A stretch of 64,000 bases of DNA, from positions 12,772,001 to 12,836,000 of the forward strand of contig JAFFJZ010000010.1 of the NCBI GenBank assembly GCA_018340375.1, given 5' to 3'. A program made the position numbers and the translations under genes. Numbering within the stretch: position 1 is the stretch's first letter; each line of letters opens with the position of its first letter. The notes below the pieces were generated by a model, which was not told the DNA's origin, searched no databases, and was given only the letters and a program-made list of their open reading frames with translations. Shown here in pieces: positions 33,079 to 46,053 of the stretch. Origin of the DNA: Gonatopus flavifemur (taxonomy: Eukaryota; Arthropoda; Insecta; Hymenoptera; Dryinidae).

Positions 33079-34902
33079 ATGGGTTTCTTAAAGTCAACAG
33101 GCACATTTTTTATATACGTTGGTCTCTTTCTCGCAGTGATTACATTTATGCCAGGATTACCTCCAGAGGCAGAATTCTCCGAATATCAGTGAGTATCAAA
33201 ATACTTTGATAAAAACATTCTACGCAGTACGATATAACACCTATGCGTGTATTATTGTTTTTTCAGTATAGTACCTCCTAAAGAATTGACTGGTCGATTA
33301 ACCCTGAATGATCGTTTAAAAGATCCTGTTATATTACATAAAGGTCAGATTAAAGGACCAGAGAGTTTCGATTCTTACAACGGAGAACTTTACACCGGTC
33401 TGCACCGAGGTTACGTCGTGAGAATCGATGAAAAACAAATCGTACCCATTGTCAAATTCGGCGAAAAATGCGGTAATTATCATTTCAATTTATATCTAAA
33501 ATTTGATTTTCTTTGACAAAATCTTTCCATTGATAGATGAAATTTGGCAAGAGCATAAATGCGGAAGACCCTTGGGGTTGAAGTTCAATAAGAAAGGTGA
33601 ATTGTATGTAGCGGACACCTATTATGGTATCTTCAAAGTTGACGTACAGGCACGAAAATATGAAAAAATTGTGGATACCAGCCTGCCTATCGACGGAAAA
33701 GTACCAAAAATTCCAAATTATATAGATATAGCTGAAAATGGAGATATCTATTGGACAGACTCGAGTACGGAATTTCCATTATACGACGGACTTTACTCAT
33801 TTTTAGCCAATCCATCGGGAAGGTGAATTACACGTTTATCACTCCACTTTAGCGAGTTGTGGAATGTTCTGACGAAGTCACTTTAAATATACAATGTTTC
33901 AGGCTGATACGATACAATGCAGCCAAAAAAACCAACGAAGTTTTATTGGAGAATCTTGCACTCGCGAATGGGGTTAAACTGAGCGACGATGAGAGTTTCT
34001 TAATCGTCATGGAAACCATGGCTTCTCGGGTTGTGAAATATAATCTCAAGGGACCTAATGCGGGAAAAGCAGAAATGTTTGCCGTAGGTCTTCCTGGATT
34101 ACCGGACAATGTGCATACCGACGGAGGTGACGGTTTCCTCGTGACTCTGATAATGTACGCGGATTCACAAAATCCTCAATTATCTCAATCTCTCACTCCT
34201 CATCCTTACTTGAGAAAAATGTTTGCAAGATTGCTCGGCGTGATAGAAGCTCCATTGAAGATGATACAAAACTGCTATCCCAATCCTTATACCGAAAGAA
34301 TGATTCATTCGATTGGTTCGTTCGAAGGTATGTCTGCGATCTTTGAATCGAAGAGCGCTGTTCTACGATTGAACAAGAAAGGAGAAATCATTGACGCCGC
34401 GTATACGGCAGATCCGGCTATCGCACAATTTAGCTCTGCTTTTATACACAAAGGAGATTTATGGCTTGGCGGACCTTTCAATGAATTTGTTGCTAAAGTA
34501 CCTTTGAAACAAGCTTTCCCATCTCTAACTGTCAATGAAAAACATTCAAATACTGAGCAGGTTAGAGTGAAAAGAAGCGAACAAGAAACTCCAAAAGTAG
34601 AACCTAAAACCACAAAAAAACCTACCACTGCTAGCACTACCACTACAACTACTACCACCACCACCACCACCACCTCCACTACTCCTAAACCAAGTACCCA
34701 AACGAGTAAGTCTGCTCCTGAACCTGTAGTTTCCACAACTCCCAAACCTACGCCAGCTCCCAAACCGGCAGTTCAAAACAAAGGTAAATCGAATTCTGAA
34801 GCCGGAAAATCGAAAACCCCAGAATCCCCCAAAAAGACTGGCCAAAAATCTGAAAACCCAAACCCCAAAGCTAAAAAATCTGAGAATATAAAGAAACAAT
34901 AA
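33079..34902 (+). CDS. Hmu: Hemomucin / APMAP-type strictosidine-synthase-like protein with mucin tail
   Basis: Four exons: 33079-33188, 33267-33472, 33537-33822 and 33903-34902, all with GT-AG introns and consistent phases, giving 533 residues and ending at TAA 34900. Residues 9-26 form a hydrophobic signal anchor (type II membrane protein). Residues 40-400 are the six-bladed propeller of the strictosidine-synthase-like/APMAP family, with signatures YWTDSSTEFPLYD, NGVKLSDDE and LPDNVHTDGG. From about residue 421 the protein becomes a Thr/Ser/Pro/Lys-rich stalk with a run of Thr codons (34625-34690), then Lys/Pro-rich repeats to the end. A propeller followed by a mucin-like tail is the layout of insect hemomucin, a hemocyte surface protein; plant-type strictosidine synthase activity is not expected. 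AATAAA lies at 34913. A plain APMAP-like paralog is the alternative name. Confidence 0.92.
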
Positions 34903-37900
34903 AAAAAAAAATAATAAATTGAGATTTGATTTTGGAATATTATATAGAAGATTCTTATGAAATGGAAATTAAATTCATATATTATATATCGAATGATATT
35001 GGAAACCAAAGAAGTGCAGAAAGCCATCTTACGTAACAGAAGGAAAGATAAGCATGGCATGAATCGGCATTGATCGAACTATGATTAACTCTTGAGTGTT
35101 GTAATCGGAAATACAATAGAATTTCATGAAAATTCGTGAACTGCATTGAACTTTGAAGAGGTGAAATTAGAAGTTCAAGTAAATGCCTTGAATGTTATAT
35201 TATTTATTCTTTTTCCTGAAGGAATACTACCGAATTTAATACTTATTTCACAATGTATTCAAAAGATCGCACGCATAAATATGCTAAATAGCATGTTGAT
35301 TCTACATTGTGAACTTTTTTTCACACAATTGAATTACAAATATTTCCTCCCCATACCTTATTCACTTGAATAGCAAAGACCAGCTGATCACATTCCAAAA
35401 CGTTTTGTCCTCGTACTCTGGAGTAACGATTTTCTCTGTTTTTCTGATGAATTGAAAAGAGTTGCATCGATACTCCAAGGTGCGAGGGTCTCTCACGAGA
35501 TATCTTTGCGACCTTACAAACTTCTTTTGTTTCTGAAATCATTGAATACGTTCATAAATATATACAGCTAAAAGAATAGATTTAATCTTTTTGGTAATTA
35601 ATATATTTTATATAATTGAATTCCAAGCATTCGTTCCTCGCGATTCAATCTCGTAAAAGTGCCTCAAAAATGGATTTTGCTTTCGGAAGAGTAGAAATGA
35701 AAAAATAATTGAGCCTGTCACATAGTCATCGTTGATCGGTATATTATTTATGCATAGTCGTTTCTCTGATATTAGTTATGTTTTTTTTTGTTTTTTTTTT
35801 AATGTAATTATTATCGCTATACAAAAAGAGATAAGTGTTTTCTTTTTTTTCTTAATATTTAAATTCTGTTGGCGATTCGTGTCTCATTTGCATTTTTAGA
35901 TTTCAATACGTCGAGAAAAAAATGCTATTCGTCGAAATTTTGTTATTGAGCATAAAATGGTTGAGAATATTCTTGTTATCATTGAATACTCGTTATTTGT
36001 GTAGAGATGGAGTTTGAAAGTTAACAACATTGCTGATGGATCGATACACGAATTTTGGATATTCGAGAGTTTGAAAGTTTCCATAAGGATAATTCATGTA
36101 TATTTATGTGAAATCCGTTCACTCGATGCGTTACGAGAAATTTTTTAGTTTGTATCACACTTTCGAGTATCTAGACGTTTTAGTCCAAAATTTGTTTAAT
36201 AAATCCATCGGGAATAGATTTTTCCTCACTCAGAACGCAAAGTACTTACTTTGCACCCTGGTTATCCTCCCACTCTTGCGAAGCTAGTCACAGGCTTCGC
36301 TGGAGTAAGGGAAGTACCGACTTCACGCACTTGTTGCACAATGTACAACTATTCCAATTTGGGAAAAATATGTAAAAAAAAGTAGGGTAAATTTTGATAG
36401 AAATATTTTGTCCAATGATTGAACCAGTAAAACGGGTACCCAATAGTCGCTGAATCATTTTCCATGGTGAGAAATAGTCAAATCAGGTTTGATAAGCGTT
36501 GAAACTTGAACCATTCCATTTCAGTTTGATAAAATCCAATAAATACTGCTTGATTCCTGTGGAAGGATGGTAGTAGTTACATGGTGTTATATACGAAAGA
36601 AACGACCACTGGATGATCTCTATCGAATGAACAAATATATAATATATAATACATACAAAAAAAAAGAAGAATATTGGAATGAAATTCCCACATCACATCC
36701 AACGTTTATTTATGAAAAATTCTCATATTTATTTCTCAGATATTCATATTCTCGTATATCAAAAAAAGGATTGATTATATTCCATTGTGAATCAATTTTG
36801 TTTTTGTTTTCATTGTATTTTTATTGTAGAATTATCTTTTGTTGTGTTTCAATTCGAATTTCTGTTTCTTCCCATTTGCAAATGTATAGAATCAAATGAA
36901 GCAGGTTCGAGTGTTCACGTATGTTTTTGAACAATGAAATTCGTCGATCTGTAAAATATGTAGTTGAAGAAATTGTCAACTCACAGGATTCTCTTGAGAA
37001 GTGTGCAACGATACAATGGTGAATTCTTGTTGAGTAATGCACATATTGTTCGTCTATATTACATATATATCTATTCCAATACCAGTTTATCTTTCATATT
37101 TACATTCCGAAAAGAAAGAAAAGACTCGAAATATGTATCATCAACAGGAATCAAACCTTCTTCCATTCCTCTATTATAATAGTTGAGTAATTTTAGCGTT
37201 TCAAAATTGATGTGATAATGAAAAGATAAATTTTCGAGATGAAAGTAAATAAGATGATGATGTGATGCTTATTTTTTCAATCATCTGATCAAAAACTTCC
37301 AAGTTTTTCGATTGTTCGATGCAGGATGTAGAAGGGTCAAAGAAGAAATCTAAGATTTAAATATCGGATTTAAACGAACGTGTTGAAAATTCTCTTTCAA
37401 ACATATTCATAGAACTTTTTTGCTGACCCATTCTAGAACTTGTTTCGTATAATTGAATACGAAGTGAGAAAAAATGTAATTGCTCGAAAGATATTAATTT
37501 CCAAGAATGAGGAAATTATAGAGAACATATAAAAAAGAAATATGCTATATATCAGTCTATTACATAATTCTAAAACGATCTGTACGTTTTAAGAGCGCAC
37601 ATTGAGATGCGAGCACATCAGAGACTGTGATTTAAGTAAGAATGATTTATATTAATTTGTGACACGTTTTTTATTTTCCCTGAAAATTTTATGTTCATAT
37701 TTTTCGATACATATCATTTTATTGAATCCTGAAATATTTGAAATGTATGCTTGAACCAAAATGAAAACCGTAAAAGAAAGTTATTATTTTTCATGACATT
37801 CCGTGCATTGGCAAACTCGGTTAAATCAAACGATTTCTTGTCGATTGTGAAATAATATGTATATGAGTTTATGAAAATGAAAAAGAAGTTATGTAACATC

Positions 37901-38014
37901 ATTCTGAATAGAATGAGCCATGAAAGCATATTATTATACCTTTTACATTGTTAGAATATTGATAATAATGGATTACAAAAGGTTTTTTTTTTGTAAACGG
38001 AATGTAGTTGATAG

Positions 38015-38049
<35 letters not shown>

Positions 38050-38344
38050 CATTATTGTATTTTTACTAAGTTGTGGAAATCTTTATTTCCTTTCCTAAAA
38101 GAAATCAATATATTATAATATGAAATGATAGAATTGATATTCCAGTTCTTAGGATTTGTGGAAATGTTGTTTATAAGTTGGACAGATTAAAATTTATATC
38201 AATGAAAATGGATCATGTTTCTTTTTTAAGAATTTCTGCTATCCTGATGTATTGAGCAAAAAGATTGTGAAGATTCTTTTGAACGAAGAAGGTCAAGGAA
38301 CAGTGTATTACGTATCAAGGAAGGAAAGTACACCATTACCAGTA
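34903..38344. other. 3' flank and long AT-rich intergenic region
   Basis: Starts with the hemomucin-like 3' UTR. Beyond that there are poly-T tracts, a TA microsatellite (38015-38043) and short meaningless frames. I see no gene and no inverted-repeat element, which makes this the quietest non-coding stretch of the window. Confidence 0.45.
38015..38043. repeat. TA dinucleotide microsatellite
   Basis: An uninterrupted run of about 14 TA units. Confidence 0.95.
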
Positions 38345-38500
38345 GCAGGGATGGAAATCTATGTGTCGTAACGGGTTTACGACAGGTATTTATAATGTAA
38401 TATAGAATGTAAAATATGTAGATTACAGCAAATTACAGTATTTTATTTGCCACGTACCGTGTAGATTACAGGAAGTAAATTACTTGTCCATCTCTGCCAA
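38345..38500. mobile_element. CAGGGATGG...CCATCTCTG element
   Basis: The ends CAGGGATGGAAA and TTGTCCATCTCTG enclose a core with GTAAATTAC/GTAATATAG and GTAGATTACAG words. The ends are hAT-like, but the flanking octamers match only partly. Confidence 0.55.
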
Positions 38501-38879
38501 CGAGAGTGAGTTTATCGCACGAGCGAAACGAGGGCGGCAGTACACGAATTGTATTAGTGGCGTGCTGGAAAGATTATTTGGTCAAAAGATGGTTCTTCGT
38601 GGACAAAAAATTTTTAATATTTTTAATCCCTGCTGAGTTATTGAAAAACTCAGTAGCAAAATTTTGTCTGTTTTCCAATACTGCATGGCCCTTAATGAGC
38701 TAACCAGGGCGCTGGTGAATTTTGATTTTCTTTTGTTTGCTGACTGTGTTCGCTTCAAGAAGCCTCAAAAAACCTCCCCATGTGGAAATTGCCAGAGTTG
38801 TCAAGAGGCGGAGTCCGGCAGAAACAACGATTTCTATTCAGGGTCATTACTGTTTCTCAACGTATTGGTTTCCGTAGAC

Positions 38880-39960
38880 AGAAAGTTCTGCACCAGTACT
38901 CAATCTTCACCGCTAAGCAAAGATCCCAGTTTTAGGAAAACAGAACTGTCCCAATATCGAACCAGAGTTAACAACATTGTCTCACTACGAAATCGGTCGT
39001 GAATCAGAATTCAAATCAACTTTATTTCAATAGATCCAGGTTACGCCAGTACTGAGCCAGCGCTGATTACATTGTAAAATACATGAGAACACGATACTTT
39101 AACGGTATTGCTGTAACGTCGTCCTAATACTGAGTTGGTAGGGGATCAAAAACCAAATTCATTCTGTAGTAGTACAGCTGCTCTCGTGAGACGAGACTGG
39201 GCCAGTAGTGAACCAGAACTGATAACGCTATGGAATATAAGAAAAGACAACATACTACCGGTACCGGTGGAACGTTGTCTTACCACGGAATTAGTGGTGA
39301 ATTTGAGTTAAAATTAACTTCGTAACGACACATTTCTCTTTGTGAAACAACACAGTGCCAGTACCAAACCAAAGATGACAGTGTACATCGCTGAGAAGAT
39401 ATGAGACTTTACTAGTATTGATACAACTCTGTCTTACTACGGAATCGATAGAGGAGCGGAGTTCCAACCAACGGTCTAGGAATAAGGCTGTTTCAATGAG
39501 ATCGAGATATGCCAGCGCTAAACCAGATTCCATAATGACGTAGAATACCGTAAAAAAAACTACACTACGCCAGTATTGATTTAACTTTACCTCACTACGG
39601 AATCGATGGGGAAGTGAAGTTCCAATCAACGATCTACACTGTGAAAAATTTATATGGGAAACTTCGCATAAGTATTCAGAAGTAATTGACGCATACATGC
39701 ATTGAGAATTTTCGGTATTTCACTGGAAGATGATAGTAAAAATTCCATAAAGTTTGGAATTTTTAGTTAAATTCATGCGAAATTTCATATACATTTTATC
39801 AGACATTGATTTCTTATCGCATGTTTGGAATTTAGCGCCTGTACTAAGCCAGACTCCATAACAACGTAGAATAACGTAGAGAACCGACTCTGTGCCAGTA
39901 TTGATAAAACTTTATCCCACTACGGCATCTATGATGAATCATCGGTCTTGAACGGGATTA
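38880..39960. repeat. Degenerate tandem repeat, period about 155 bp
   Basis: The phrase TCACTACGGAATCGATGGGG, with variants, recurs at about 38983, 39124, 39281, 39434, 39591 and 39916, and GCCAGTACTGAGCCAG-like phrases lie a fixed distance downstream (39055, 39196, 39355, 39509, 39836). Spacing is 141-157 bp, with one double gap where about 165 bp of foreign sequence (39640-39805) interrupts a unit. GCCAGTACTG words continue into both flanks (38660-38880, 40200-40480) and recur at 60775-60840. Confidence 0.7.
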
Positions 39961-39984
39961 TTACAATAAATGGCAATTTGAGTG

Positions 39985-40070
39985 ATCCATCGTCAAAACA
40001 GAGATTGGCTGATGTGATAGGAACTCGGTTTCCCACTCGCAGGATCCGGATTCAATCCTCATTAGGTGAA
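39985..40070 (+). other. tRNA-like segment
   Basis: GATTGGCTGATGTGATAGG resembles an A box, and CCGGATTCAATCCTC about 35 bp later resembles a B box. It does not fold into a complete cloverleaf by eye, so I read it as a tRNA-derived remnant at the edge of the satellite. Confidence 0.35.
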
Positions 40071-41020
40071 CTTTTAAGAAATCACATTCAAAATACCTCT
40101 CTTCGATAAGGATGGTGAGAAAAATGTGTTTGGAAGAATTCAAAATTCGACGTATGTTCTTTTATTATTTGAAATATGATAATACGAATAACTTTGGTTA
40201 CCGGTACTGTGCCAGTATTGGATCGGGTTTGAATTTGCACATAGGATGTTATCATTTCGACTCCTTCCCATCTCTTAATTGGCTCTGGCAAAACAACTGG
40301 TCCTTTTGAAACGCCAGAGATCCCTCATAAAAAATCAGTACTGACACATTGGTAAATGTTATTCTGGCCCTCACGTTCATCGTCAATTCAATTGGCTCTG
40401 TGATGGTGAGAATGCATTTGCCAGTACTGGCAACTCCGACAACAGTACTCGGCCAGTACTCGGGGGTCTTTTCATAGCTGCTTAGAACTGACCAATATCC
40501 AACCAAAAGACATATTTGAGTTCATTTTCATCTCAAAGACCACTCCCTAGTAGCACCAGAATATTGTACACGTACTGTGCACGTCCATAGTATATTTTGA
40601 TATTAGAACTTGAGGTTTTCGAAGAATGACGTTTATAAAAACAATGTTGAGCCATTTTGATTGGGCTGAAACGAGTCTAGAATCATTTTCAACATACAAT
40701 TCAACTATAAACAAAGTTTCATAACAATTAAAAGAGCAAATATGCCGCCCTAAGCCAAAAGCAAGGTGTCTAGCAAAATATGATTTTGGAATTCCCGACT
40801 TTTTCCAGAATTTTTAGGGAAATTTCCGAATCGAAAATAAAACGCACGATACAATCTAATAAGAAAAATGAATTCGAAATCGAAATGTTCCGAAAACTTG
40901 TAATTGGTTCTTCTAGTGTAATTTACAAGTAAGGAACACTCGTCATTTGGAATATTGAACTTTCGGAGTAACAAAGTTTCGAGAAAATGATTTTCGACCT
41001 AATGATCGTTCGGAGTATAA

Positions 41021-41138
41021 AGCTGAGATTTCATGCTGGTGTTTTTGACGCGGCGATCATTGGATAATATCAAGGAAAAATGACAGGATTTCTTCTAATG
41101 TGCCGCCGTGTCAAAAATACCAGCATGAAATTTCAGCT
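41021..41138. mobile_element. Nested hairpin AGCTGAGATTTCATGCTGG
   Basis: The arms AGCTGAGATTTCATGCTGG (left) and CCAGCATGAAATTTCAGCT (right) extend over about 35 bp, including TTTTTGACGCGGCG. Confidence 0.75.
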
Positions 41139-41314
41139 CAACGTATTTGATCTATTGACGGACTACCGAAATGTCTAGTAGGTTCATATTCAAGTAAACC
41201 ATTTTTCTGGGCGTGGAGGGAAATTCAAAACTATGTGAATTTACTTTTTGCGTAAGTCATATATTAAATATAAATTGAAGCATGAAAAATTAATTTCACG
41301 ATAATATTCAACAA

Positions 41315-41407
41315 TGGATGCTTCCGAAATTTGTGCAAATTTTGCAAACTCGATGAGAAGAAAAAGGACACAAGTATTGAAGTTTGCACAAATGTCGGAA
41401 GCATCCA
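41315..41407. mobile_element. Nested hairpin TGGATGCTTCCGAAATTTG
   Basis: The arm TGGATGCTTCCGAAATTTGT pairs with ACAAATGTCGGAAGCATCCA at the right. It is 93 bp long with a purine-rich loop. Confidence 0.75.
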
Positions 41408-41757
41408 ATTACAAGTAAATACAATCATTCATTCAATTAGAACGTTCATGAATACTTGAAATGGATACAAAGTATTGAATAATCATTTTTAGCATTTATG
41501 AATAGATATAATTACATGAATTGTTATCGTATTCGCTTGTTTCGTTGAATGTATATCGTGAAATTCAAATATAATTTTGAATTATTCAGCACAAAATTCA
41601 ATTCTTATGAATTCACTATTGTGGATTCAATTATTATACACATCTTAAAGAAGTCTGAAACACACTATTTCACGAACATTTAGGGGAGTTCTTTCGAAAA
41701 TTCTTGAAACAGTCGCAAGACCTCTGAGAGAATATTAGAAACAACTCTCAAATCTCC

Positions 41758-41887
41758 CCCAGGTAGAAATATTCTATTAAATCCCATTACAAATGGTAAA
41801 ATTTCTGATTAAATATCATTGAATTCCATCGAAACCTATTCATTTTCTCATTCGTCAATGAGATTTTATAGACTATTTATAACAGGG
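41758..41887. mobile_element. CCCAGGTAGAAAT...TAACAGGG element
   Basis: 130 bp with ends CCCAGGTAG and TTATAACAGGG, flanked by CC (41756-41757, 41888-41889). It matches the inverse of 54340-54459 along its length (for example AATGAGATTTTATAGA, and ATTGAATTCCATCGAAACCT). Confidence 0.75.
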
Positions 41888-42257
41888 CCGTGAAATAGGA
41901 CTTCTTGAGTTGTGTAAGATTTCTGGAATTCTATAAGAATTCAAAAAGAATTTTTCTTCGAGAATTCTTTAGTGAATCATTCATTGCTGTCTAGACCTGG
42001 CTGAAGAAATTATTCTGAAAATATCTGAGAATCTTTGCATAACTCTCAAAATTATAACAAAAAATATCAATCTTCATTTTAATTAGGATTTAAAATAATC
42101 AATTATTCGTCGATGGGGAAAACTTTTCTAAATTTATAAAATTCTACACACATAAAAATAAAAATATAATTGAAAATTTTCCCTACTTCTCCCAATGAAA
42201 GTACAATTCCTGATTAATTCCTGACTTTCCCGGAATTCCCGACTGCTAGACACCCTG

Positions 42258-44699
42258 CAAAAGGCAGTATCTCCATATTTTGAAGTTTCAAAATACTGAG
42301 CATTTCATCTAAATGTGTCTATGAAAAAAGTTCAAATTTTAAATGGTTCGAAGCCTTGGTTGAGGATCAAGGTTGTATATTGCTATTGTTTCCAACTTTT
42401 TACATAAACCCATCTAAACTTTATACATGTTAAATGACACGAACGCACGTTATCTTTACATGAGTTTTTAAAAATTATTTTTAATAATAATTCAAGGATT
42501 TTACGCATTAAAATGCATGAAGAAAGCTTACTCGAATCTAGTTACGCGAGAAAAAGAAATTTCTGTTTGTTGTAGATACGATCTTTTCGCTTAGGACGGC
42601 AGAAATATTTGTAGATAATAGATGTTTAGAGAAATATAGCAGACTGACCTGGTTAAACAAGCTCATAGAATCTGATCAGATTAAATCAAATGAGATTCGG
42701 CTACGTTCAATAGGTTTTCTTTATCTAGCATTGAATCATACCAAATCTCATCGATTCAATTCAGATTTGCATTAAAATTCACTCTTTTGCAAAGTTTTTC
42801 ATTTCCCTGTAGTCTCCTCTCAACAAAAGAAATATTTCCCTGATGAAAAAAAAGTTACAGGCTACGAAATAAAAAAGAATTTCTTATATTTATTTTAAAT
42901 ATTTATTTCTTTTATTCCATTCGAAGGACAATTTTTTTTTCAATTATAAGATAACATTATCCTAAGCTTCTTCGCGGGTTTGATGCCCTGCCATACCTAA
43001 ATCATTTTTTTCTTTTATATAACATTTCTTACGTCTTCTTCGGTTCACTGATTATTAATTCTTAGACAAATTTTTTTTTTTCTTAATTGGCTTTTCATTG
43101 TTCGATATCACTTATCGCAGTCAATGAGTCATTGCTCTATTCGATTTTGTATTTCACCTGTTACTACATTTATTACTGACTTTATACAAAGTGGGTCTGA
43201 TGTTTGTATAGTTCTTTATCGTCGGTGGAAAAACAACAAATTACAAAAAAAAAAAATCAGAAATTCAGCAAATTACTCTCATGTTTTCATCCAAAAAAAA
43301 CCAAAGATTCGATTGAAAACGTATCTTTCAGTGAGGATGCAAGAAGAGATCTTTCATAACCGTTAAATCTTCGAAAGAAAAGAGAGAGAGAAAAAAAAAG
43401 AAAGAAAAATCAAAGGAATACTTTTAATACAGTTCATTTCAAATCCAACGTCAAACATGATATAAATCGTCCTTAGTTATCGTTTGGAAGACACAAATGG
43501 ACAAATATCATGCCATGTGATGATGCGCAAAAGGTTTAGTAAGATTTCTTTCAACAGTCATTATTAAACATACGCACATCCCAGAAACAAAAAAGGAAAT
43601 CGTCAAACAAAAAATAAGGTGTATAAGAAATTTTACTGTTCCGATACATCACAGGGCTATGATTCAATATTATTATGATTGTTTCTTGTTTCAGAAGTGC
43701 AGAATTCATCGATATTGTGTAACACTCTTTCGTTATCACGAACGGTACACGCAAGCAAAACTATACAGGGTTTTAAATGAAATTATGAAAAAAGATTTAA
43801 AAAAAAAAAAGAAAAAAGAAAAAAAGAAACAACGACTGTACAAAAAACTTTGATTGTGTTTTTTTCTTCCCTTAAGAAACACCACCGACAATAAATACGA
43901 CACGAGAGGGGAAAATTTCCATCGTGATTTATCGACTCATACATTTTTCATTTAAAAAGAGTCCTGCATAAATTGGAGCGTGCATCCAAATCTAGCTACA
44001 TCACAGGCGCCATATGTCTAACTATACTTTCTATCTTATTACTATATACTCAATGCCAACCGCCATGTTTACCATAAATGAACATTTGTCACGAGTGTTC
44101 ATTAATGACTTGAAATAAACTAATAATCGGTAATTGTTGCAAAAATATTAAAAAATATAACAATGACCACATACATACGTACACCTTATATCGCCATGGA
44201 AATCAATGCAGGACTCTTTTTGTTTTCCCTTGTTCTTTTTTTGGGTTTTTTTTTTCATTTATTTATTAATAAGGACCTCGATGAAGAGTTTGGAAATATA
44301 CCTTATTCAACATTGTTTTGTATAATGTACACTGGTGAAATTCAACGAGTTTTGAAAAATCTGTTCAATGCAATGTGAAATATAAGTGAGTTTAATCCGT
44401 GACTTCAAATGCTGTTGGTTTATCTTTGTTTTCCCTTCAATCTAAAGTAAGAAAAGAATAGCAATACGTTTTTTTTTTCGTTTTCTTTTGGATGCTGTAA
44501 AAATGATACTTTTATATATTGGTTTTGATAAGTTTCTCCTGTAAAAGGATTAAACTAGGTTCATCGATTATAGATTGTTTAAAGAAAATAAAATTGGCAT
44601 CTTTGTTAAAATAATTATATGACAGACCAGTGTTCACGAAAGCCCCCAGGGCAAATGTTTCGCATGTAACAATTAGCTGATACCAATCGACGATGGATT
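42258..44699. other. 3' UTR of Rox8 and AT-rich flank
   Basis: Lies downstream of the minus-strand Rox8 gene. It is rich in A and T homopolymers (for example 43797-43830), as expected for 3' UTR and intergenic DNA. Minus-strand poly(A) signals at 44258-44267 would give a 3' UTR of about 440 nt. No other gene was seen. Confidence 0.45.
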
Positions 44700-46017
44700 T
44701 CATTGCGTAGGATATTGTGGCATTGTGTATGTTACCATCGTTGGTTGCTGACCCGGTGGTAAGGGCGCAGTTCCAGTAGGTGGCGCAGCAGGAGCTTGAG
44801 CGGGTTGCCATGTACCAGCTCCAGGAGTAGGCATCCTCATATTACTCATATATTGAGCTTGTTGTCCGTAGTATTGACCGTAATATTGAGGTTGTAAAAA
44901 CTGACTTTGCATCTGTGGATATCCTTGCGCGTACCAATATCCCATCTGCTGACCATAACCATACGCGTATTGGCCAGCACCTGTGGTGACCTATGTACAA
45001 ATCAAACGGGATATCCAGTGTTAATCGAGTATCTCGTAAATACGTTCTTTTATCTTCAAACTGAACACTTTGACAGGAAAATTAGAATTATTAACTGGAT
45101 TTCAGCGATCGAGTAATCACATACCCTGCATCCTTTGTCTCCCTCTCTGTGCACAGCTGATCAAACTAAATGCTATGCTACAAGAAATTTGATAAGCATC
45201 AATGTTATAAAGTTTCAAAATTGAGTAATAAATACTTTCAAAGTTCTTCTCCATCTTTGGATGTAGATATTGATGAACTGAAAGAATTATCATTGAACCA
45301 TCTCTCGTGTGTTACTCGAATACGAATTTCTGACTATTTTTAATCAATTTGTTAAGATATTCTATATAAGTGCATAACACATGATTATTCGAAACAGTCT
45401 CATTTGAAGGTCCTAAGCATTTTTCGATTGAATAACGCCAAAGCTTTCAAATTTGAGATAATAAAATCAATTGAAGCATGTAAAATACAATTTATTAAGC
45501 TTTCTACCAATTACAAACGTTACTAGAAACTTTCAAAGTCGACAAACTGAATAGTTACCCATAGTTTCGAAAAACCATACCCGACTCACTCATCTTTGAA
45601 AAATGTTGTTACATGAATTTTGTCTATAAAAACTTCGGTTTCAATACTATCCTAAAAATTTGAATTTTCTGCACACTTTGGTTCAAAATTAAACAAAAGG
45701 AATCACGATGTCTTCTTATAAAAGAAAATCTCGTCGATGTCCTTCTTTGTGCATCTATGCATATCAATGTGTGTAGTTATATCCTCCCCAGACTACACAT
45801 TTATATATATTAAACTATGTACAAAACAACTTTCTACCAGAAGTATACGCAGAGAAAATCGATGCGTCTCTCGCATCAACTGAAACTATCGAGCAACATA
45901 TACTTTTCATAACGAGTTTGACTTATTACTGTACTGGAGCGCACTCGGAATATCTCTCTGTCTCTTTCAAATCAATGATAAAAACAAAGGACAAAGATAT
46001 CCTGATCAGTGTGCACC

Positions 46018-46053
<36 letters not shown>

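Larger units (their letters stand above)
40762..42257. mobile_element. CAGGGTGTCTA-type element (1.5 kb)
   Basis: The ends CAAGGTGTCTAGC and GCTAGACACCCTG are flanked by CAAAAG on both sides (40756-40761, 42258-42263). Subterminal TTCCCGACTTTTTCC words resemble 13131-14820. It holds two short hairpins (41021-41138, 41315-41407) and the CCC element 41758-41887. There is no transposase frame. Confidence 0.75.

Noticed and set aside
33859..33902. Earlier ATG at 33859 as the start of a separate 347-residue gene
   Set aside because: This stretch is the 3' end of hemomucin intron 3; the acceptor TTTCAG at 33902 joins exon 3 in phase and restores the propeller sequence.
34305..34899. Two minus-strand frames (152 and 117 residues) rich in Val and Gly
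   Set aside because: Shadows of the Thr/Pro-rich tail of the hemomucin-like CDS on the other strand.
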